Below, piece after piece: positions 50,250 through 61,560 of a stretch of DNA of 64,000 bases; position 1 is the first letter of the stretch, and each line of letters starts with the position of its first letter. The notes beneath the pieces are model-generated. The model ran no database searches and was not told the origin of the DNA. It worked only from the letters and a program-made list of their open reading frames with translations. Origin of the DNA: Enterobacter huaxiensis (GTDB lineage Bacteria; Pseudomonadota; Gammaproteobacteria; Enterobacterales; Enterobacteriaceae); NCBI RefSeq assembly GCF_003594935.2, contig NZ_CP043342.1, forward strand, positions 2,108,001-2,172,000, given 5' to 3'. The position numbers were made by a program, and so were the translations under genes.

Positions 50250-51419
50250 ATGCTGGAGTTGTTGTTTCTGCTTTTGCCTGTAGCCGCAGCCTATGGCTGG
50301 TATATGGGCCGCAGAAGTGCGCAACAAACTAAACAGGATGAAGCTAACCGACTCTCCCGTGACTACGTTGCGGGGGTGAACTTCCTGCTGAGCAATCAAC
50401 AGGACAAAGCGGTAGACCTGTTCCTCGACATGCTTAAAGAGGACACCGGAACCGTAGAGGCGCATCTCACCCTGGGGAACCTGTTCCGCTCACGCGGCGA
50501 GGTTGACCGTGCCATTCGTATTCACCAGACGCTAATGGAAAGCGCGTCGTTGACCTACGACCAGCGCCTGCTTGCGGTTCAGCAGCTGGGCAGGGATTAC
50601 ATGGCCGCGGGTCTTTATGACCGCGCGGAAGATATGTTCTCACAGCTGGTGGATGAAACCGATTTTCGCATCAGCGCACTTCAGCAGCTCCTGCAAATTT
50701 ACCAGGCAACCAGCGACTGGCAGAAGGCCATTGAGACGGCAGAGCGCCTGGTGAAGCTGGGCAAAGATAAACAACGCGTCGAGATTGCGCACTTCTACTG
50801 CGAGCTGGCCCTCCAGCAGATGGGAAGCGATGACATGGATAAAGCCATGACGCTGCTGAAAAAAGGCGCCGCCGCGGATCGCAACAGTGCGCGCATCTCC
50901 ATTATGATGGGCCGCGTTTTCATGGCGAACGGTGAGTTTGCCAAAGCGGTAGAAAGCCTGCTGCGGGTGATTGACCAGGATAAAGAGCTGGTCAGTGAGA
51001 CTCTGGAAATGCTGCAAACCTGCTACCAGCAGCTGGGCAAGCAGGACGAGTGGGTTGCGTTTCTGCGTCGATGCGTAGAAGAGAATACCGGAGCGACGGC
51101 AGAGCTGATGCTTTCAGACGTCGTTGAGCAACATGAAGGCAGCGACACGGCGCAGGTATACATTACGCGCCAGCTGCAGCGTCACCCGACGATGCGCGTA
51201 TTCCATAAGCTAATGGACTACCATCTCAATGATGCAGAAGAAGGGCGCGCCAAAGAGAGCCTGATGGTTCTGCGTGACATGGTGGGCGAGCAGGTGCGCA
51301 GCAAGCCTCGTTATCGCTGTCAGAAGTGCGGTTTTACCGCATATACGCTTTACTGGCACTGCCCATCGTGCCGCGCCTGGAGTACCATAAAGCCTATTCG
51401 TGGGCTCGACGGGCAGTAA
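50250..51419 (+). CDS. lapB: LapB (YciM), LPS regulatory TPR protein
   Basis: A 389-residue protein with an N-terminal membrane anchor (1-20), about nine TPR-like repeats in the cytosol, and a C-terminal rubredoxin-type domain with CQKCG and CPSCR. It presents LpxC to FtsH for degradation and so limits lipid A synthesis; in E. coli the interaction is blocked by PbgA/YejM. Same length as E. coli. Confidence 0.97.
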   Translation: MLELLFLLLPVAAAYGWYMGRRSAQQTKQDEANRLSRDYVAGVNFLLSNQQDKAVDLFLDMLKEDTGTVEAHLTLGNLFRSRGEVDRAIRIHQTLMESASLTYDQRLLAVQQLGRDYMAAGLYDRAEDMFSQLVDETDFRISALQQLLQIYQATSDWQKAIETAERLVKLGKDKQRVEIAHFYCELALQQMGSDDMDKAMTLLKKGAAADRNSARISIMMGRVFMANGEFAKAVESLLRVIDQDKELVSETLEMLQTCYQQLGKQDEWVAFLRRCVEENTGATAELMLSDVVEQHEGSDTAQVYITRQLQRHPTMRVFHKLMDYHLNDAEEGRAKESLMVLRDMVGEQVRSKPRYRCQKCGFTAYTLYWHCPSCRAWSTIKPIRGLDGQ

Positions 51420-51607
51420 TACTTTTTTTAAAACGCATCATTTTAGTTACAACATACTGTGATGTTTTTTGACTTGCCGACCACCGTGCGGTCCCGGGTC
51501 AGGCAGGAAAGGAAATCGATTCTGTCAATTTGCGGCGCCGGCAGGTAGAATGCTGGCCGTTTATCTGTTCCGCGCCGCTGCGCGCCCATAGACGAAAAGG
51601 GCTGGTC

Positions 51608-52345
51608 ATGACGTCTGTTACTTCTTTCACTTCCCGCGTAAGTACCGATTCTCCCGTTGTTGTCGCGCTCGATTACAATAAGCGCGATGCTGCGCTGGCC
51701 TTTGTCGATGGTATCGATCCTCGCGATTGCCGCCTGAAGGTTGGTAAAGAGATGTTCACGCTGTTTGGCCCGCAAATCGTACGCGATCTGCAACAGCGCG
51801 GGTTCGACGTTTTCCTGGACCTGAAATTCCACGATATCCCAAACACCACCGCGCATGCCGTTGCGGCAGCAGCAGAGCTGGGCGTGTGGATGGTTAACGT
51901 TCATGCTTCGGGTGGGGCGAGAATGATGACGGCCGCGCGAGAAGCGCTTGTGCCCTTTGGCAGCGACGCGCCGTTACTGATTGCGGTGACCGTGCTGACC
52001 AGTATGGATGAAAGCGATCTGCGCGACCTCGGCGTGACGTTGTCACCTGCCGAGCACGCCGAGCGGCTGGCGCGTTTAACGCAAAACTGTGGCCTTGACG
52101 GAGTTGTCTGCTCTGCGCAGGAAGCCGTGCGCTTTAAAACCGAACTGGGGCACAATTTCAAACTGGTAACCCCGGGGATCCGCCCGGCGGGTAGCGAAGT
52201 GGGCGATCAGCGACGTATCATGACGCCGGAGCAGGCGCTGGCTGCGGGCGTTGACTATATGGTTATCGGGCGTCCTGTTACCCAATCTGCACACCCGGCA
52301 GACACGCTTAAAGCGATCAATGCTTCACTGAAAAAGGGGGCCTAA
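51608..52345 (+). CDS. pyrF: Orotidine 5'-phosphate decarboxylase
   Basis: PyrF converts OMP to UMP, the last step of de novo UMP synthesis. The 245-residue TIM barrel has the catalytic D71-K73-D76 set in [12 protein letters not shown] and the phosphate motif PGIRPAGSE. The ATG at 51608 matches E. coli length; the frame extends upstream without homology. Shares one base with the yciH start. Confidence 0.97.
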   Translation: MTSVTSFTSRVSTDSPVVVALDYNKRDAALAFVDGIDPRDCRLKVGKEMFTLFGPQIVRDLQQRGFDVFLDLKFHDIPNTTAHAVAAAAELGVWMVNVHASGGARMMTAAREALVPFGSDAPLLIAVTVLTSMDESDLRDLGVTLSPAEHAERLARLTQNCGLDGVVCSAQEAVRFKTELGHNFKLVTPGIRPAGSEVGDQRRIMTPEQALAAGVDYMVIGRPVTQSAHPADTLKAINASLKKGA

Positions 52346-52671
52346 TGTCCGATTCCAATAGCCGTCTGGTCTATTCCACTGATAGCGGGCGCATTGACGA
52401 ACCGAAAGAAAAAGTAGAACGTCCGAAGGGGGACGGCATTGTACGTATTCAACGCCAAACCAGCGGGCGAAAGGGAAAGGGTGTCTGCCTGATTTCCGGG
52501 ATTGATCTCGAAGATACAGAGCTGGCGAAGCTGGCGGCTGAGCTGAAAAAGAAATGTGGCTGCGGTGGGGCCGTAAAAGACGGCATTATCGAGATTCAGG
52601 GCGATAAACGAGATTTAATTAAATCCCTGCTCGAAGCCAGAGGCTTGAAAGTAAAACTGGCGGGCGGTTAA
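52345..52671 (+). CDS. yciH: YciH, SUI1/eIF1-family translation protein
   Basis: A 108-residue eIF1-like protein with KGKGVCLISGID and KKKCGCGGAVKDGIIEIQGD, the SUI1 signature. It overlaps pyrF by one base (TAATG). In E. coli YciH can act in start-codon fidelity together with IF3, which is of interest given the ATT-start candidate in this window. Confidence 0.95.
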   Translation: MSDSNSRLVYSTDSGRIDEPKEKVERPKGDGIVRIQRQTSGRKGKGVCLISGIDLEDTELAKLAAELKKKCGCGGAVKDGIIEIQGDKRDLIKSLLEARGLKVKLAGG

Positions 52672-52679
52672 AATAAATA

Positions 52680-52709
52680 AGCCACGGCAAATGCCGTGGC
52701 TCTTTTTTT
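52680..52709 (+). terminator. Terminator of pyrF-yciH
   Basis: AGCCACGGCA, AA, TGCCGTGGCT, C, T7. Confidence 0.9.
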
Positions 52710-52776
52710 ATACGTGCGAAGTCAGACCTGAAATTCGAACAATATATTGTCAGACCAATGAAGGCTTATCGCGTAA

Positions 52777-52995
52777 TTATTTGCCAACCTGGTGACCGAT
52801 AATACCGCCGACAGCAGCACCACCCAGTGTACCCAGCGTACTACCATCCGTTAATACAGCACCACCAAGAGCACCAGCACCGGCACCAATAGCGGTGTTG
52901 CGGTCACGTTTTGACCAGTTAGAGCAAGCGCTCAGGGACATTGCTACAGTGATTGCCAGAACAGCGGCGGCTAATTTTTTGCTGGTTAAGGTCAT
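52777..52995 (-). CDS. osmB: OsmB lipoprotein
   Basis: A 72-residue lipoprotein with lipobox LSAC (C24) and a glycine-rich, glycine-zipper body (GAGAGALGGAVL, GGAAVGGIIGHQVG). Same length as E. coli OsmB, an RpoS- and Rcs-controlled osmotic-stress lipoprotein. TTCAGGAGAAAG lies upstream. The end of the window that holds rssB encodes the adaptor that keeps RpoS low. Confidence 0.95.
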   Translation of the reverse strand: MTLTSKKLAAAVLAITVAMSLSACSNWSKRDRNTAIGAGAGALGGAVLTDGSTLGTLGGAAVGGIIGHQVGK

Positions 52996-53257
52996 AATAC
53001 TTTCTCCTGAATTATCGATTCATGGAAAGAGGTACGCTTTAAGTATAGACAATATGCATACTTAAATTCTAAATTCCATGAAAGCTGGTCGCGCAGGTGT
53101 TACGTAATCACGCAGGTGATAGTCACTTCCTGTTATATCGCTAACATTAATTTTACGTCTTTAATGCAGGTTATACAGGTAAAAACTCTTAAATAAAGGT
53201 TCAGAATCATCTCAGAGAAGGGGGTATATGCGCCCTCAATCGGGCGCGACCAGGTCA

Positions 53258-54010
53258 TCAGGCGGAATTTTTAACGATATCTACGGCCAGGCCATCCCGC
53301 TCCAGCTGTTGGCGGTGTTCTTCGCTCAGGCGCTCATCGGTAATCACCCGGCTAAAGCGGCTGGCTGGGCCCATTGTGTAAGGGTGTACGGCACCAAATT
53401 TTGAACTGTCGGTGAGGACAATCGCCTCACACTCTTTTTCCAGCACGGCATTGACCACATCAGAGCGCATCATATCCCGGCCGGTGAAGCCGGTGTCAGC
53501 CTGCCAGCCATCAATACCAATGAACGCCTTGCTGAAATGAACCTGCTGCACGTACTGACGCGTGAGCGGCCCCACCATGCTTTCGCTTTTCTTTTGATAG
53601 ATTCCGCCGAGCAGGATCACCTCACAGGGTGTTTCCTTGAGCAGATGCGCAATGTAGCTGCTGACGGTGATAATCGTAATATCTTTCTGTTCAGCGAGCG
53701 TGCGCGCAAGAAGCGCATTGCTGCTGCCATTTTCAATAAAGACCGTTTCACCGTTATTTACCAGGGTTGCAGCAAACTCTGCCAGCTCCCGCTTTAGCGC
53801 ATAATTGTTCATCATGCGAGTTTCGACGTCTTCACTGTCCAGCGGGACGGCATACCCGTGCGCGCGGCGCAGGTAGCTCTGCTTTTCCAGAAGATTAAGA
53901 TCCTGGCGGATGGTGACTTCTGAGACGCCGGTTGTTTTAGCGAGATCGACCACGCTCACGCGACCCTGATCGATCACCATCTGCAAAATGATTTGTTGTC
54001 GGGAATTCAT
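53258..54010 (-). CDS. yciT: YciT (DeoT), DeoR-family regulator
   Basis: A 250-residue DeoR-type repressor with the N-terminal HTH ([27 protein letters not shown]) and sugar-phosphate isomerase-like sensor domain ([16 protein letters not shown]). The ATG at 54010 corresponds to the E. coli start MNSRQQ. A start three codons earlier is possible. In E. coli it influences maltose and deo genes; its ligand is unknown. Confidence 0.94.
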   Translation of the reverse strand: MNSRQQIILQMVIDQGRVSVVDLAKTTGVSEVTIRQDLNLLEKQSYLRRAHGYAVPLDSEDVETRMMNNYALKRELAEFAATLVNNGETVFIENGSSNALLARTLAEQKDITIITVSSYIAHLLKETPCEVILLGGIYQKKSESMVGPLTRQYVQQVHFSKAFIGIDGWQADTGFTGRDMMRSDVVNAVLEKECEAIVLTDSSKFGAVHPYTMGPASRFSRVITDERLSEEHRQQLERDGLAVDIVKNSA

Positions 54011-54048
54011 AGCATCCATTTATTAAAACGAGAGCGGAAACAAGGGAG

Positions 54049-54231
54049 TTACACTTCCCACGGCGCTTTAGGCTGTACGGTTTCGGGTGCGGATTCGCTG
54101 CCATTCTGAGCCAGTAATTCTGATTTCAGTATCTCAAGATTGCGAATAGCAGAGTGATAATCTCCCGCGACGAGGATATCCAGCACGGTATCAATACGTT
54201 GTGCCACGGTTTGTGCATCAATAGTCGACAT
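54049..54231 (-). CDS. yciZ: YciZ, small DUF2526 protein
   Basis: A 60-residue protein, [20 protein letters not shown], ending PKAPWEV, closely like E. coli YciZ (57 residues). The ATG at 54231 has GGGGTGAG upstream; an earlier ATG adds an unmatched AT-rich leader. It lies upstream of yciT on the same strand with a 38-bp gap. Function unknown. Confidence 0.9.
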   Translation of the reverse strand: MSTIDAQTVAQRIDTVLDILVAGDYHSAIRNLEILKSELLAQNGSESAPETVQPKAPWEV

Positions 54232-54424
54232 AATCTCACCCCAGGAGCGAAAAGTTAATATTTTCAATGATGCAGAAAATAGATTCAAAAGAGAAGGGAA
54301 AAAGTTCAATAACCAAATTACGTAAATGTAAGGGATAAATTTAGCGACTCCTGTGCAGGGGCCTGAATGCGTGGATTAGTCTAAAAATGCGCGCAAGGCG
54401 CTTTTTTATATGAGGAATCCGACT

Positions 54425-55294
54425 ATGACAGTTATCAATCAGGCTACCTGTACGCTGTTTACCGATGATGAACGTTTCACTCAGCTAGCGGCTTATTATG
54501 AAGAGGAACGACATACCGTGTGGATGATGCTGCGTGCGCAGCCGCGGCCCTGCTTTAACCATGCATTGATTGAAGAGATCATGAATCTCTCCTGGCTGGT
54601 ACGCCAGTCCGGCTTTGTTGTCGATTTTTGGGTGACCGGCTCGCTGGTGCCCGACATGTACAATGCAGGCGGCGATCTGCAATTCTTTGTGGAGTGTATT
54701 CAGCATGGACGGCGCGAGGCGTTACGCGCCTATGCTCGTGCCTGCGTAGATTGCGTGCACGCCGCATCACGGGGGTTTGATACCGGCGCTATCTCACTGG
54801 CCATGGTGGAAGGGAGCGCTCTCGGCGGCGGTTTTGAAGCTGCTCTGGCGCACCATTTCGTACTGGCCCAGCGCGACGCCCGGTTGGGCTTTCCTGAAAT
54901 CGCCTTTAACCTGTTCCCCGGAATGGGGGGCTATTCTCTGGTAGCACGCCGTTCAGGCATGAAACTGGCCGAGGAGCTTATTTACAAAGGGGAGTCGCAC
55001 ACCGCGGAGTGGTACGAACAGCACGGGCTGGTCGATGTATTATTCGAACCGGGGCAGAGCTATATGTCGGTGCGGACCTTCATTGATACCTTACAGCCGA
55101 AGATAAACGGTGTCAGAGCCATGTTGCGTGCACGTCGGCGAGTTTTGGAACTTCCCCGCAGCGAGTTAATGGATATCACTGAAGACTGGGTCGACGCTGC
55201 GTTTTGCCTCGAACCTAAAGATATTGCTTATATGGAGCGCCTGGTGACGCTGCAGAACCGCCATCACGCGGCGGGGTTACGCAAAGCCAGCTAA
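54425..55294 (+). CDS. rpfF: RpfF-type DSF synthase (crotonase family)
   Basis: A 289-residue crotonase-fold enzyme, the same length as Xanthomonas RpfF. RpfF makes cis-2-unsaturated fatty-acid signals by dehydrating 3-hydroxyacyl-ACP and releasing the acid. The two catalytic glutamates are present: E138 in [10 protein letters not shown] and E158 in [15 protein letters not shown], 20 residues apart as in Xanthomonas (E141/E161). The ATG at 54425 has AGGA eight bases upstream; an ATG five codons earlier has none. It is convergent with rpfR and the stop codons overlap. E. coli K-12 lacks it; Cronobacter has the rpfF-rpfR pair. Confidence 0.9.
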   Translation: MTVINQATCTLFTDDERFTQLAAYYEEERHTVWMMLRAQPRPCFNHALIEEIMNLSWLVRQSGFVVDFWVTGSLVPDMYNAGGDLQFFVECIQHGRREALRAYARACVDCVHAASRGFDTGAISLAMVEGSALGGGFEAALAHHFVLAQRDARLGFPEIAFNLFPGMGGYSLVARRSGMKLAEELIYKGESHTAEWYEQHGLVDVLFEPGQSYMSVRTFIDTLQPKINGVRAMLRARRRVLELPRSELMDITEDWVDAAFCLEPKDIAYMERLVTLQNRHHAAGLRKAS

Positions 55295-57282
55295 CGCATA
55301 TTTCTGGCTTGATAGCGCTTTATCCAGCGCTCGAACGCGGCAGCGGGCATGGGCTTAGCAAACAGAAAACCCTGCCGCTCGTTGACGCCATTCTTGGTCA
55401 GAAAGGCGTCCTCTTTAGCGCTCTCAACGCCTTCCGCAATCACCTGCAAATTCAGCGCCTGCGCTACGGCGACAATCGCACGAACCAGAGACTGCGAGAT
55501 AGACTGCTTGTGGATATCCCGGACAAAAGACTGATCGAGCTTGATGGCGTCGATAGGAAAGCGGGCCAGTTGCGACAGGGACGAATACCCGGTGCCAAAA
55601 TCATCAAGGTGGATTTGCGCGCCAAGGCGGCTGAACTGCTGGATCACAGAGAGCGCCAGTTCCTCGTTTTCAATGAGACAGCTTTCCGTTAATTCAACAT
55701 CGATAGGGCAGTATTCAAAATTCAGGTCTTTTAGCGCCTGCTTAAGGTCGCTAAAAATTGTCTGGTCGGCCAGCTGCCGGGCTGAGACGTTAACCGCCAC
55801 GCGAAGGTTGATGCCTTTGTCGCGCCATTTAGCCACCTGACGGACCACATCCAGCATCACCCAGCGCCCAAGCGGCACGATCAGGCCCGACTCTTCTGCG
55901 TAGGAGATAAATTCCAGGGGAGGGATCAGGCCACGCTCGGGAGATTGCCAGCGCACCAGCGCTTCAAGACTCCTCACCTCGCCGCGCCAGGTTATTTTCG
56001 GCTGGTAGTGGATTAAAAGCTGATCCTTATCCAGGGCTTTGCGCAGGTTGGTATCCAGCCAAAGGTATTCAAACACCCGCTGGTTCATCTCCGGTGAGAA
56101 GACGCAAAATTTCCCGCGTCCGTTCTCTTTCGCCGTATACATGGCGGTATCGGCATTTCGAATCACGCTCTCGCGATCGTTACCATGATGCGGCGCGAGG
56201 GCGATCCCCAACGAGCAGCCGGTGTATATCTCAATCAAACCAATACGGAACGGTTGACGCAAGCGGGTCAGAATACGTGACGCCATGGCCTCCAGCGATC
56301 CCTGTGAGGTATCGGTAGCCATAACGATAAACTCATCTCCGCCCAGGCGGGCCAGCGTCTGTCCTTCATCAAGACAGCTTAAAATAGCCAGGGCGACGGC
56401 CTGGAGCAGCTGATCCCCGAACATATGTCCGTAGGCATCGTTCACCTTTTTGAAATTGTCCAGGTCGAGATAAACCACCCCTACCTGTGTTTCACCCCTG
56501 GCATTGATCGCATCGGAAATCAGTTCGTGGATCGCGTTTCGGTTTGGCAGCCCGGTAATGGTGTCGGTATTCGCCAGCACGCGCAGACGCTCCTGAGCGC
56601 GGCGCTCTTCAGTGATATCAGTGCCTGAACAGATAAGGAAAATTTCATTTTTGCCGCTGCCGCTGTGCACAAACTTGTTTCTGAACAGAAACAAGCGTTG
56701 TCCTTTTCGCGTCTTGATCCAGCGTTCGACTTCGTAAGAGCTGCCGTTGCGAAAAAATCCGGTAATGTTGCGTTTGGATGCTGCCGCTTCGCTGCGGCTC
56801 ATAAATAGCTTGAAGACGTTTTGCCCGATAACTTCCTGCTCTTTTAGCCCGGTATACTCTTCACTCAGCCGGTTGAAACGCTGGATATTGCCGTGCTGGT
56901 CGAGGATGACGATAACGGAATTGGCCTCTGAGACGACCTGCTCAGCAAAGGAGAGACCTTGCGCCAGATCGCGGGCAACGGAAGGGGTATCGTTCCACGC
57001 AGAGGCCGTGCCTGCCCACTCTTTTTTATTAATTTTGCGCCCGACCAGATGAACGGGTACATCAACGCCGTACAGGGACAGGGTCATTGAGATGCTGGAA
57101 GTAATGACGGTTAGCTGGCGAACGAGATCGGCCTGCTCATCGTCTAATGCCACAACCTGGATAACGTCCGTGCTCTCGCTGGCAGCGAGATGCAATGCGT
57201 TGCTGTCTGCCGTTAACCGCCACCATGGACTGTGCGTGCCCATGTAACGAAACAGCAAATTCGGTTCCAGATCGTCCATCAT
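55291..57282 (-). CDS. pdeR: RpfR/PdeR, DSF-sensing PAS-GGDEF-EAL cyclic-di-GMP enzyme
   Basis: A 663-residue protein, homologous end to end with E. coli PdeR (YciR/Gmr). N-terminal RpfF-interaction (FI) domain (about 1-100), PAS domain that binds the fatty-acid signal (about 108-225), GGDEF domain with intact RLGGDEF, and EAL domain with SLEALVRW and [10 protein letters not shown]. In Burkholderia and Cronobacter, signal binding to RpfR raises phosphodiesterase activity and lowers c-di-GMP. GGGAGAAGG lies before ATG. Neighbour rpfF strongly supports the RpfR reading of this gene. Confidence 0.95.
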   Translation of the reverse strand: MMDDLEPNLLFRYMGTHSPWWRLTADSNALHLAASESTDVIQVVALDDEQADLVRQLTVITSSISMTLSLYGVDVPVHLVGRKINKKEWAGTASAWNDTPSVARDLAQGLSFAEQVVSEANSVIVILDQHGNIQRFNRLSEEYTGLKEQEVIGQNVFKLFMSRSEAAASKRNITGFFRNGSSYEVERWIKTRKGQRLFLFRNKFVHSGSGKNEIFLICSGTDITEERRAQERLRVLANTDTITGLPNRNAIHELISDAINARGETQVGVVYLDLDNFKKVNDAYGHMFGDQLLQAVALAILSCLDEGQTLARLGGDEFIVMATDTSQGSLEAMASRILTRLRQPFRIGLIEIYTGCSLGIALAPHHGNDRESVIRNADTAMYTAKENGRGKFCVFSPEMNQRVFEYLWLDTNLRKALDKDQLLIHYQPKITWRGEVRSLEALVRWQSPERGLIPPLEFISYAEESGLIVPLGRWVMLDVVRQVAKWRDKGINLRVAVNVSARQLADQTIFSDLKQALKDLNFEYCPIDVELTESCLIENEELALSVIQQFSRLGAQIHLDDFGTGYSSLSQLARFPIDAIKLDQSFVRDIHKQSISQSLVRAIVAVAQALNLQVIAEGVESAKEDAFLTKNGVNERQGFLFAKPMPAAAFERWIKRYQARNMR

Positions 57283-57605
57283 GCCTTCTCCCGCGGCTGC
57301 CTGTTAGCGCAAAAACTATTCATCAGCAGTCGACTTTTCCGTAGTGAAATAGCGGTACAACCGGAGTGAACGTATTGTTTTTCAGAGATTTTTTATCATA
57401 AAGCGAGTCGCGCTAAAAAGCATACCTGGCGTATAAAAATTCACGTAACCGAATATGACGGCTCACATTTACTGTAGATAATTCTGGCGGGTTTTGGCGG
57501 CTAAAGGCTGAAATTAATCAGAAAAAATGATGATTTTGTGGCGTGGATAAAAGAAGGAACTGTCGGCCTTTCCTTAAATGAAATGGCCGACAATTTAGCG
57601 CCTTA
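57283..57605. other. pdeR-rnb intergenic region
   Basis: A 323-bp gap. TGTCGGCC (57561-57568) and GGCCGACA (57585-57592) form an 8-bp stem with extra TTTC/GAAA pairing, just after rnb on the minus strand; the T run that follows is broken, so it is a possible rnb terminator. The rest should hold the pdeR promoter. No gene seen. Confidence 0.5.
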
Positions 57606-59540
57606 TCAGGCGACAGGGCGCGCGATAATGCTGCGGGTTTCCATGCGAACCTCGGCGATGTTCACATCAATCACATCCGTGACTTTGTAAACCGTTTCAC
57701 CTTTGATTTGCACCGTACCCGTTTCCTGGCTACAGACCAGTTCATCGCGAACGGCGTGCAGGAATGGCGCTGGAATAAAGGCTACAGCACCGTTGTCCAC
57801 CAGGCGCACGCGCATACCGCCACGGCTGATGTCGATGATTTCAGCCGGGAAGCGGGTGTCCGTTCCTGCCTTGTCATTGAGGAAGCGCGCGTACAGCCAG
57901 TCACCGACATCGCGCTCGGCCATGCGGTTCAGGCGACGACGCTCTGCCATCTGCAGCGTGGTATCGTCCTGAGGACGCGCAGCGGATTCCCCTTTAACGA
58001 TCGCTTTCAGCAGACGGTGGTTGACCATGTCGCCGTATTTACGAATCGGAGAGGTCCAGGTTGCGTAGGCTTCCAGGCCCAGGCCGAAGTGCGGGCCTGG
58101 CTCAGTGCTGATTTCAGCAAAGGACTGGAACCGGCGAATGCGGCTGTCGAGGAAACCGGAGGGTTGTGCATCCAGTTCGCGACGAAGTTTGCAGAAGCCC
58201 GGCAGCGTCAGTACCTCTTCAGGATCGACGTGTACGTCATGCGTTTTCAACAGGGCGGCCAGCGCTTCGGTGTTCGCCGGGTCAAACCCGGTGTGCACGT
58301 TATAGATGCCGAAACCTAATTTGTCGCGCAATACCCGTGCGGCACAAATGTTGGCGGAAATCATGGCTTCCTCAACGATGCGGTTAGCGATGCGACGCGG
58401 TTCAGCCACGATGTTCAGCACTTCGCCTTTTTCGCCTAACACGAAGCGGTAGTCCGGACGATCTTTAAAGACCAGCGCATGGGTTTTTCGCCACTCGCTG
58501 CGATTCAGGCACACGCGGTGCAGCAGTCGAATCTGGGCGGCAATAGCGTCAGACTGCGGTTTCCAGCTGCCGGTATTCTCCAGCCAGTCGGAAACGTCGT
58601 CGTAGGCCAGCTTGGCCTTGGATTCGATGGTCGCAGCGAAGAATTCAATCTCGTCTTCAATCGTACCGTCGGCTGCGATTGTCATGCGACAGGCAAGCAC
58701 CGGACGCAGTTCATTCGGACGCAGTGAACAGAGGTCGTCTGAGAGTTCGCGCGGCAGCATCGGGATGTTGAAGCCCGGCAGGTAGTTGGTGAACGAACGC
58801 ACTTTAGCCATATCGTCCAGCTTGCTGCCTTCCGCAATCCACGCGGTTGGGTCAGCAATGGCAACGGTCAGCAGCAGTTTGCCGTCTGTAGCCTCTTCAA
58901 CATACAGCGCATCATCCATATCTTCGGTGCTGGCGCTATCGATGGTGACAAAGTCCAGCGCCGTCAGATCGCGACGCGCAAGGCCTTCGTCCAGCATTTC
59001 TGTTGCAACGCCGTTGGGAGCCTCTTTCTCAAGATTGTGGCGCGCCAGCGTTACCCACCACGGCACGAAATGATCGTCGCCAAAGGTGATGAACTGAGTC
59101 AGTTCAGCATAGAAACCGCGATCGCCTTTCAGGGGGTGACGGCGCATTTCAGCTACGGCCCAGTCACCCTCTTTAAATTCATGCTCAACGCCACGATCTG
59201 CACGGCACTGAATCGCATCTTTCAGCAGGGGATGGTCCGGAACGATAGAAAGACGGTCGTCTTTTTTATGTACCTTACCCACGAAGCGAGTCAGGAACGG
59301 CTCGATAAGTGCTTCCGGCTCGGCGGATTCGCGTTCCTTTTCGGTATGAATGACGGCCGTAATACGATCGCCATGCATGACTTTTTTCATCTGCGGAGGC
59401 GGGATGAAATAGCTTTTCTGCCCGTCAACTTCAAGGAAGCCAAAGCCCTTTTCCGTGGCTTTTACGACCCCTTCTGCACGCGGCGTCTGGGAATGCAGTT
59501 GCTGTTTAAGCTGCGCTAGCAGCGGGTTGTCCTGAAACAT
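57606..59540 (-). CDS. rnb: Ribonuclease II
   Basis: A processive 3'-5' exoribonuclease of 644 residues, the E. coli length. N-terminal cold-shock domains, central RNB domain with the acidic cluster [16 protein letters not shown], conserved arginine block [17 protein letters not shown], and C-terminal S1 domain. Major hydrolytic RNase of unstructured mRNA. Preceded by TTGAATG-less leader; the ATG at 59540 follows AATAGAAC. Confidence 0.97.
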   Translation of the reverse strand: MFQDNPLLAQLKQQLHSQTPRAEGVVKATEKGFGFLEVDGQKSYFIPPPQMKKVMHGDRITAVIHTEKERESAEPEALIEPFLTRFVGKVHKKDDRLSIVPDHPLLKDAIQCRADRGVEHEFKEGDWAVAEMRRHPLKGDRGFYAELTQFITFGDDHFVPWWVTLARHNLEKEAPNGVATEMLDEGLARRDLTALDFVTIDSASTEDMDDALYVEEATDGKLLLTVAIADPTAWIAEGSKLDDMAKVRSFTNYLPGFNIPMLPRELSDDLCSLRPNELRPVLACRMTIAADGTIEDEIEFFAATIESKAKLAYDDVSDWLENTGSWKPQSDAIAAQIRLLHRVCLNRSEWRKTHALVFKDRPDYRFVLGEKGEVLNIVAEPRRIANRIVEEAMISANICAARVLRDKLGFGIYNVHTGFDPANTEALAALLKTHDVHVDPEEVLTLPGFCKLRRELDAQPSGFLDSRIRRFQSFAEISTEPGPHFGLGLEAYATWTSPIRKYGDMVNHRLLKAIVKGESAARPQDDTTLQMAERRRLNRMAERDVGDWLYARFLNDKAGTDTRFPAEIIDISRGGMRVRLVDNGAVAFIPAPFLHAVRDELVCSQETGTVQIKGETVYKVTDVIDVNIAEVRMETRSIIARPVA

Positions 59541-59628
59541 AATGTTCTATTTTCGTAGCCATTGAGCGGCTGACAGTTTTACGCGATTCTCACTGCTACA
59601 GCAAGCGCTCATTGGGTAATGTGTAAGG

Positions 59629-60615
59629 TTATTCTTCACTTCCAAGCCCCACCTGGAGACGATTGACCCAGCCGCAAAATGCGCTTTGGGTAAGAAGGGT
59701 GATAGCGCTGACTTCAGCGATCCCGGCATCCGTCAGCGGGGTGAACTGTGCAGCGCTAAAGCGGTCCGGCGAGTGCGTCAGTAGCGCAATTGCCGCCGAG
59801 AGCGCTGGCAGCGTCGACGGCTCGCCGCCACGCGTGTTTATCAGGATCTCACCGGTCAGGTTGAGCAACATCGGTTCATGGCAAAGCGCTGGCGTTAGCG
59901 CCTGAAGCTCAGGCTCTGCCTGCCAGCGAGCAAGCGACTCAAGCTGCTGTGCGCTGGCGTAACGCAGTTCAACAACGGGCACCACAGGTTTCCAGGCGCT
60001 GAACGTGAGTGGAAGGGTATGAGGCTGAATATGGTGCCCCGGCAACCAGCGCACAGGATGCCCCAGCAGCGCCTGAAAAACGGCCACCACGCGTGCCTGA
60101 AAACCGATAAAGCCGATTATCTGGTTAATCAGCACAATGTCGTAGGTTGTCAGGCCCACTTCATCGAGCTGATTTTGTGCTTTAACGTCGATAACGTCCG
60201 GGGAACTTGAAAGCTGGCGGGCGTACTGTGTGATTTCTGCCAGACGGCGGTTACTTTCGCGGGAAGAGTCGGGGCCGGGAAGCGGAGCAAGCAGGGCGGC
60301 GTAGTGATTACAAAGCCTCTGCACGCCGCACGCCTGCGCAACCGTCAGCGCCGTGCTTAGTCGGTCATATGCGCTGAGCGTATGCAGCCGATTAACGGGA
60401 GTATCAAGCGGGAACAGCAGATGGCATAAGGCTCTTGCCGGAGCGAGCCAGCCATCACAGGCGGCGACAATCTTTTCTGAAAGGGCTAAATCGAGCAAAA
60501 AACGATCGTCGACGTTAGCGGCTTCGGGCACCAGAGGCAGAACATCCGTCTGCGAGTGATTCGACTGGGTCTCATGATACCAGTGGCCTTTGCCGGAAAA
60601 GCGGCGTTGTTCCAT
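59629..60615 (-). CDS. yciW: YciW, CysB-linked carboxymuconolactone-decarboxylase-like protein
   Basis: A 328-residue protein with an alkylhydroperoxidase D-like fold. E. coli YciW is regulated by CysB and linked to cysteine and methionine metabolism. The start MEQRRFSGKGHWYHETQS is the conserved N-terminus; the ATG at 60615 has AAGGA seven bases upstream. Some E. coli annotations are longer, probably from an upstream start. Confidence 0.88.
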   Translation of the reverse strand: MEQRRFSGKGHWYHETQSNHSQTDVLPLVPEAANVDDRFLLDLALSEKIVAACDGWLAPARALCHLLFPLDTPVNRLHTLSAYDRLSTALTVAQACGVQRLCNHYAALLAPLPGPDSSRESNRRLAEITQYARQLSSSPDVIDVKAQNQLDEVGLTTYDIVLINQIIGFIGFQARVVAVFQALLGHPVRWLPGHHIQPHTLPLTFSAWKPVVPVVELRYASAQQLESLARWQAEPELQALTPALCHEPMLLNLTGEILINTRGGEPSTLPALSAAIALLTHSPDRFSAAQFTPLTDAGIAEVSAITLLTQSAFCGWVNRLQVGLGSEE

Positions 60616-60731
60616 GGGCGTTCCTTGATCTCAAAATGGCGATCAATATCCTGGCGTAAGGCGGATGAGGGGAAAAATATTGTTAGGTGATAACAAATAG
60701 CAGAACGGAATAACGGGGGAAAAGCGAGGGG

Positions 60732-60764
60732 GAGAGAAACTCTCTTCCCGAATGGGAAGAGAGT
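60732..60764 (-). terminator. Terminator of fabI
   Basis: On the minus strand ACTCTCTTCCC, ATTC, GGGAAGAGAGT then TTTCTC. Long perfect stem 8 bp after the stop. Confidence 0.8.
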
Positions 60765-60771
60765 GACAGGC

Positions 60772-61560
60772 TTACTTAATTTCCAGCTCGTTCATTGCGG
60801 CGATGTTGAAGCCGCCGTCAACGTGAACCACTTCACCTGAGATACCGGCGGAAAGGTCAGAGCACAGGAATGCAGCAGAGTTACCCACGTCTTCAATGGT
60901 AACGGTACGGCGAATCGGCGTAACTGCTTCGCAGTGTGCCAGCATTTTACGGAAATCTTTAATACCGGAAGCCGCAAGGGTACGGATTGGGCCCGCGGAG
61001 ATACCGTTAACACGCACGCCTTCTGGGCCCATTGCGTTCGCCATATAGCGCACGTTTGCTTCCAGAGAGGCTTTCGCCAGGCCCATAACGTTATAGTTAG
61101 GGATAGCACGCTCTGCGCCCAGGTAGGAGAGGGTCAGCAGGGCAGAGCCCGGGTTCAGCATGGTACGGCAAGATTTAGCCATCGCCACGAAGCTGTAAGA
61201 GCTGATGTCGTGCGCGATTTTGAAGCCTTCACGGGTAACCGCGTTCACGTAGTCACCGTCCAGCTGGTCGCCAGGCGCGAAGCCGATGGAGTGAACGAAA
61301 CCGTCGAATTTCTCCCACGTTTTCGCCAGTTCAGCGAACATGCCATCGATGCTTTCGTCTTGAGCAACGTCACATTCCAGAACAATGCTGGAACCCAGCT
61401 GCGCGGCAAACTCTTCAACACGGCCTTTCAGCTTGTCGTTCTGGTAGGTGAATGCCAGCTCAGCGCCTTCGCGATGCATTGCCTGTGCGATGCCGTATGC
61501 GATGGACAGTTTGCTGGCAACGCCGGTCACCAGAATGCGCTTACCGGAAAGAAAACCCAT
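60772..61560 (-). CDS. fabI: FabI, NADH-dependent enoyl-ACP reductase
   Basis: FabI completes each round of fatty-acid elongation and is the triclosan target. The 262-residue SDR has Y146, Y156 and K163 in [19 protein letters not shown], and G93 in HSIGFAPGD, the triclosan-sensitive form. The ATG at 61560 gives the E. coli start [13 protein letters not shown]; an earlier ATG adds seven residues. Its product pool is the same acyl chain pool on which RpfF would draw. Confidence 0.98.
   Translation of the reverse strand: MGFLSGKRILVTGVASKLSIAYGIAQAMHREGAELAFTYQNDKLKGRVEEFAAQLGSSIVLECDVAQDESIDGMFAELAKTWEKFDGFVHSIGFAPGDQLDGDYVNAVTREGFKIAHDISSYSFVAMAKSCRTMLNPGSALLTLSYLGAERAIPNYNVMGLAKASLEANVRYMANAMGPEGVRVNGISAGPIRTLAASGIKDFRKMLAHCEAVTPIRRTVTIEDVGNSAAFLCSDLSAGISGEVVHVDGGFNIAAMNELEIK

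Noticed and set aside
54387..54407. GCGC-GCAAG-GCGC plus T run just before rpfF as a terminator or attenuator.
   Set aside because: Only a four-base stem; too weak to call.
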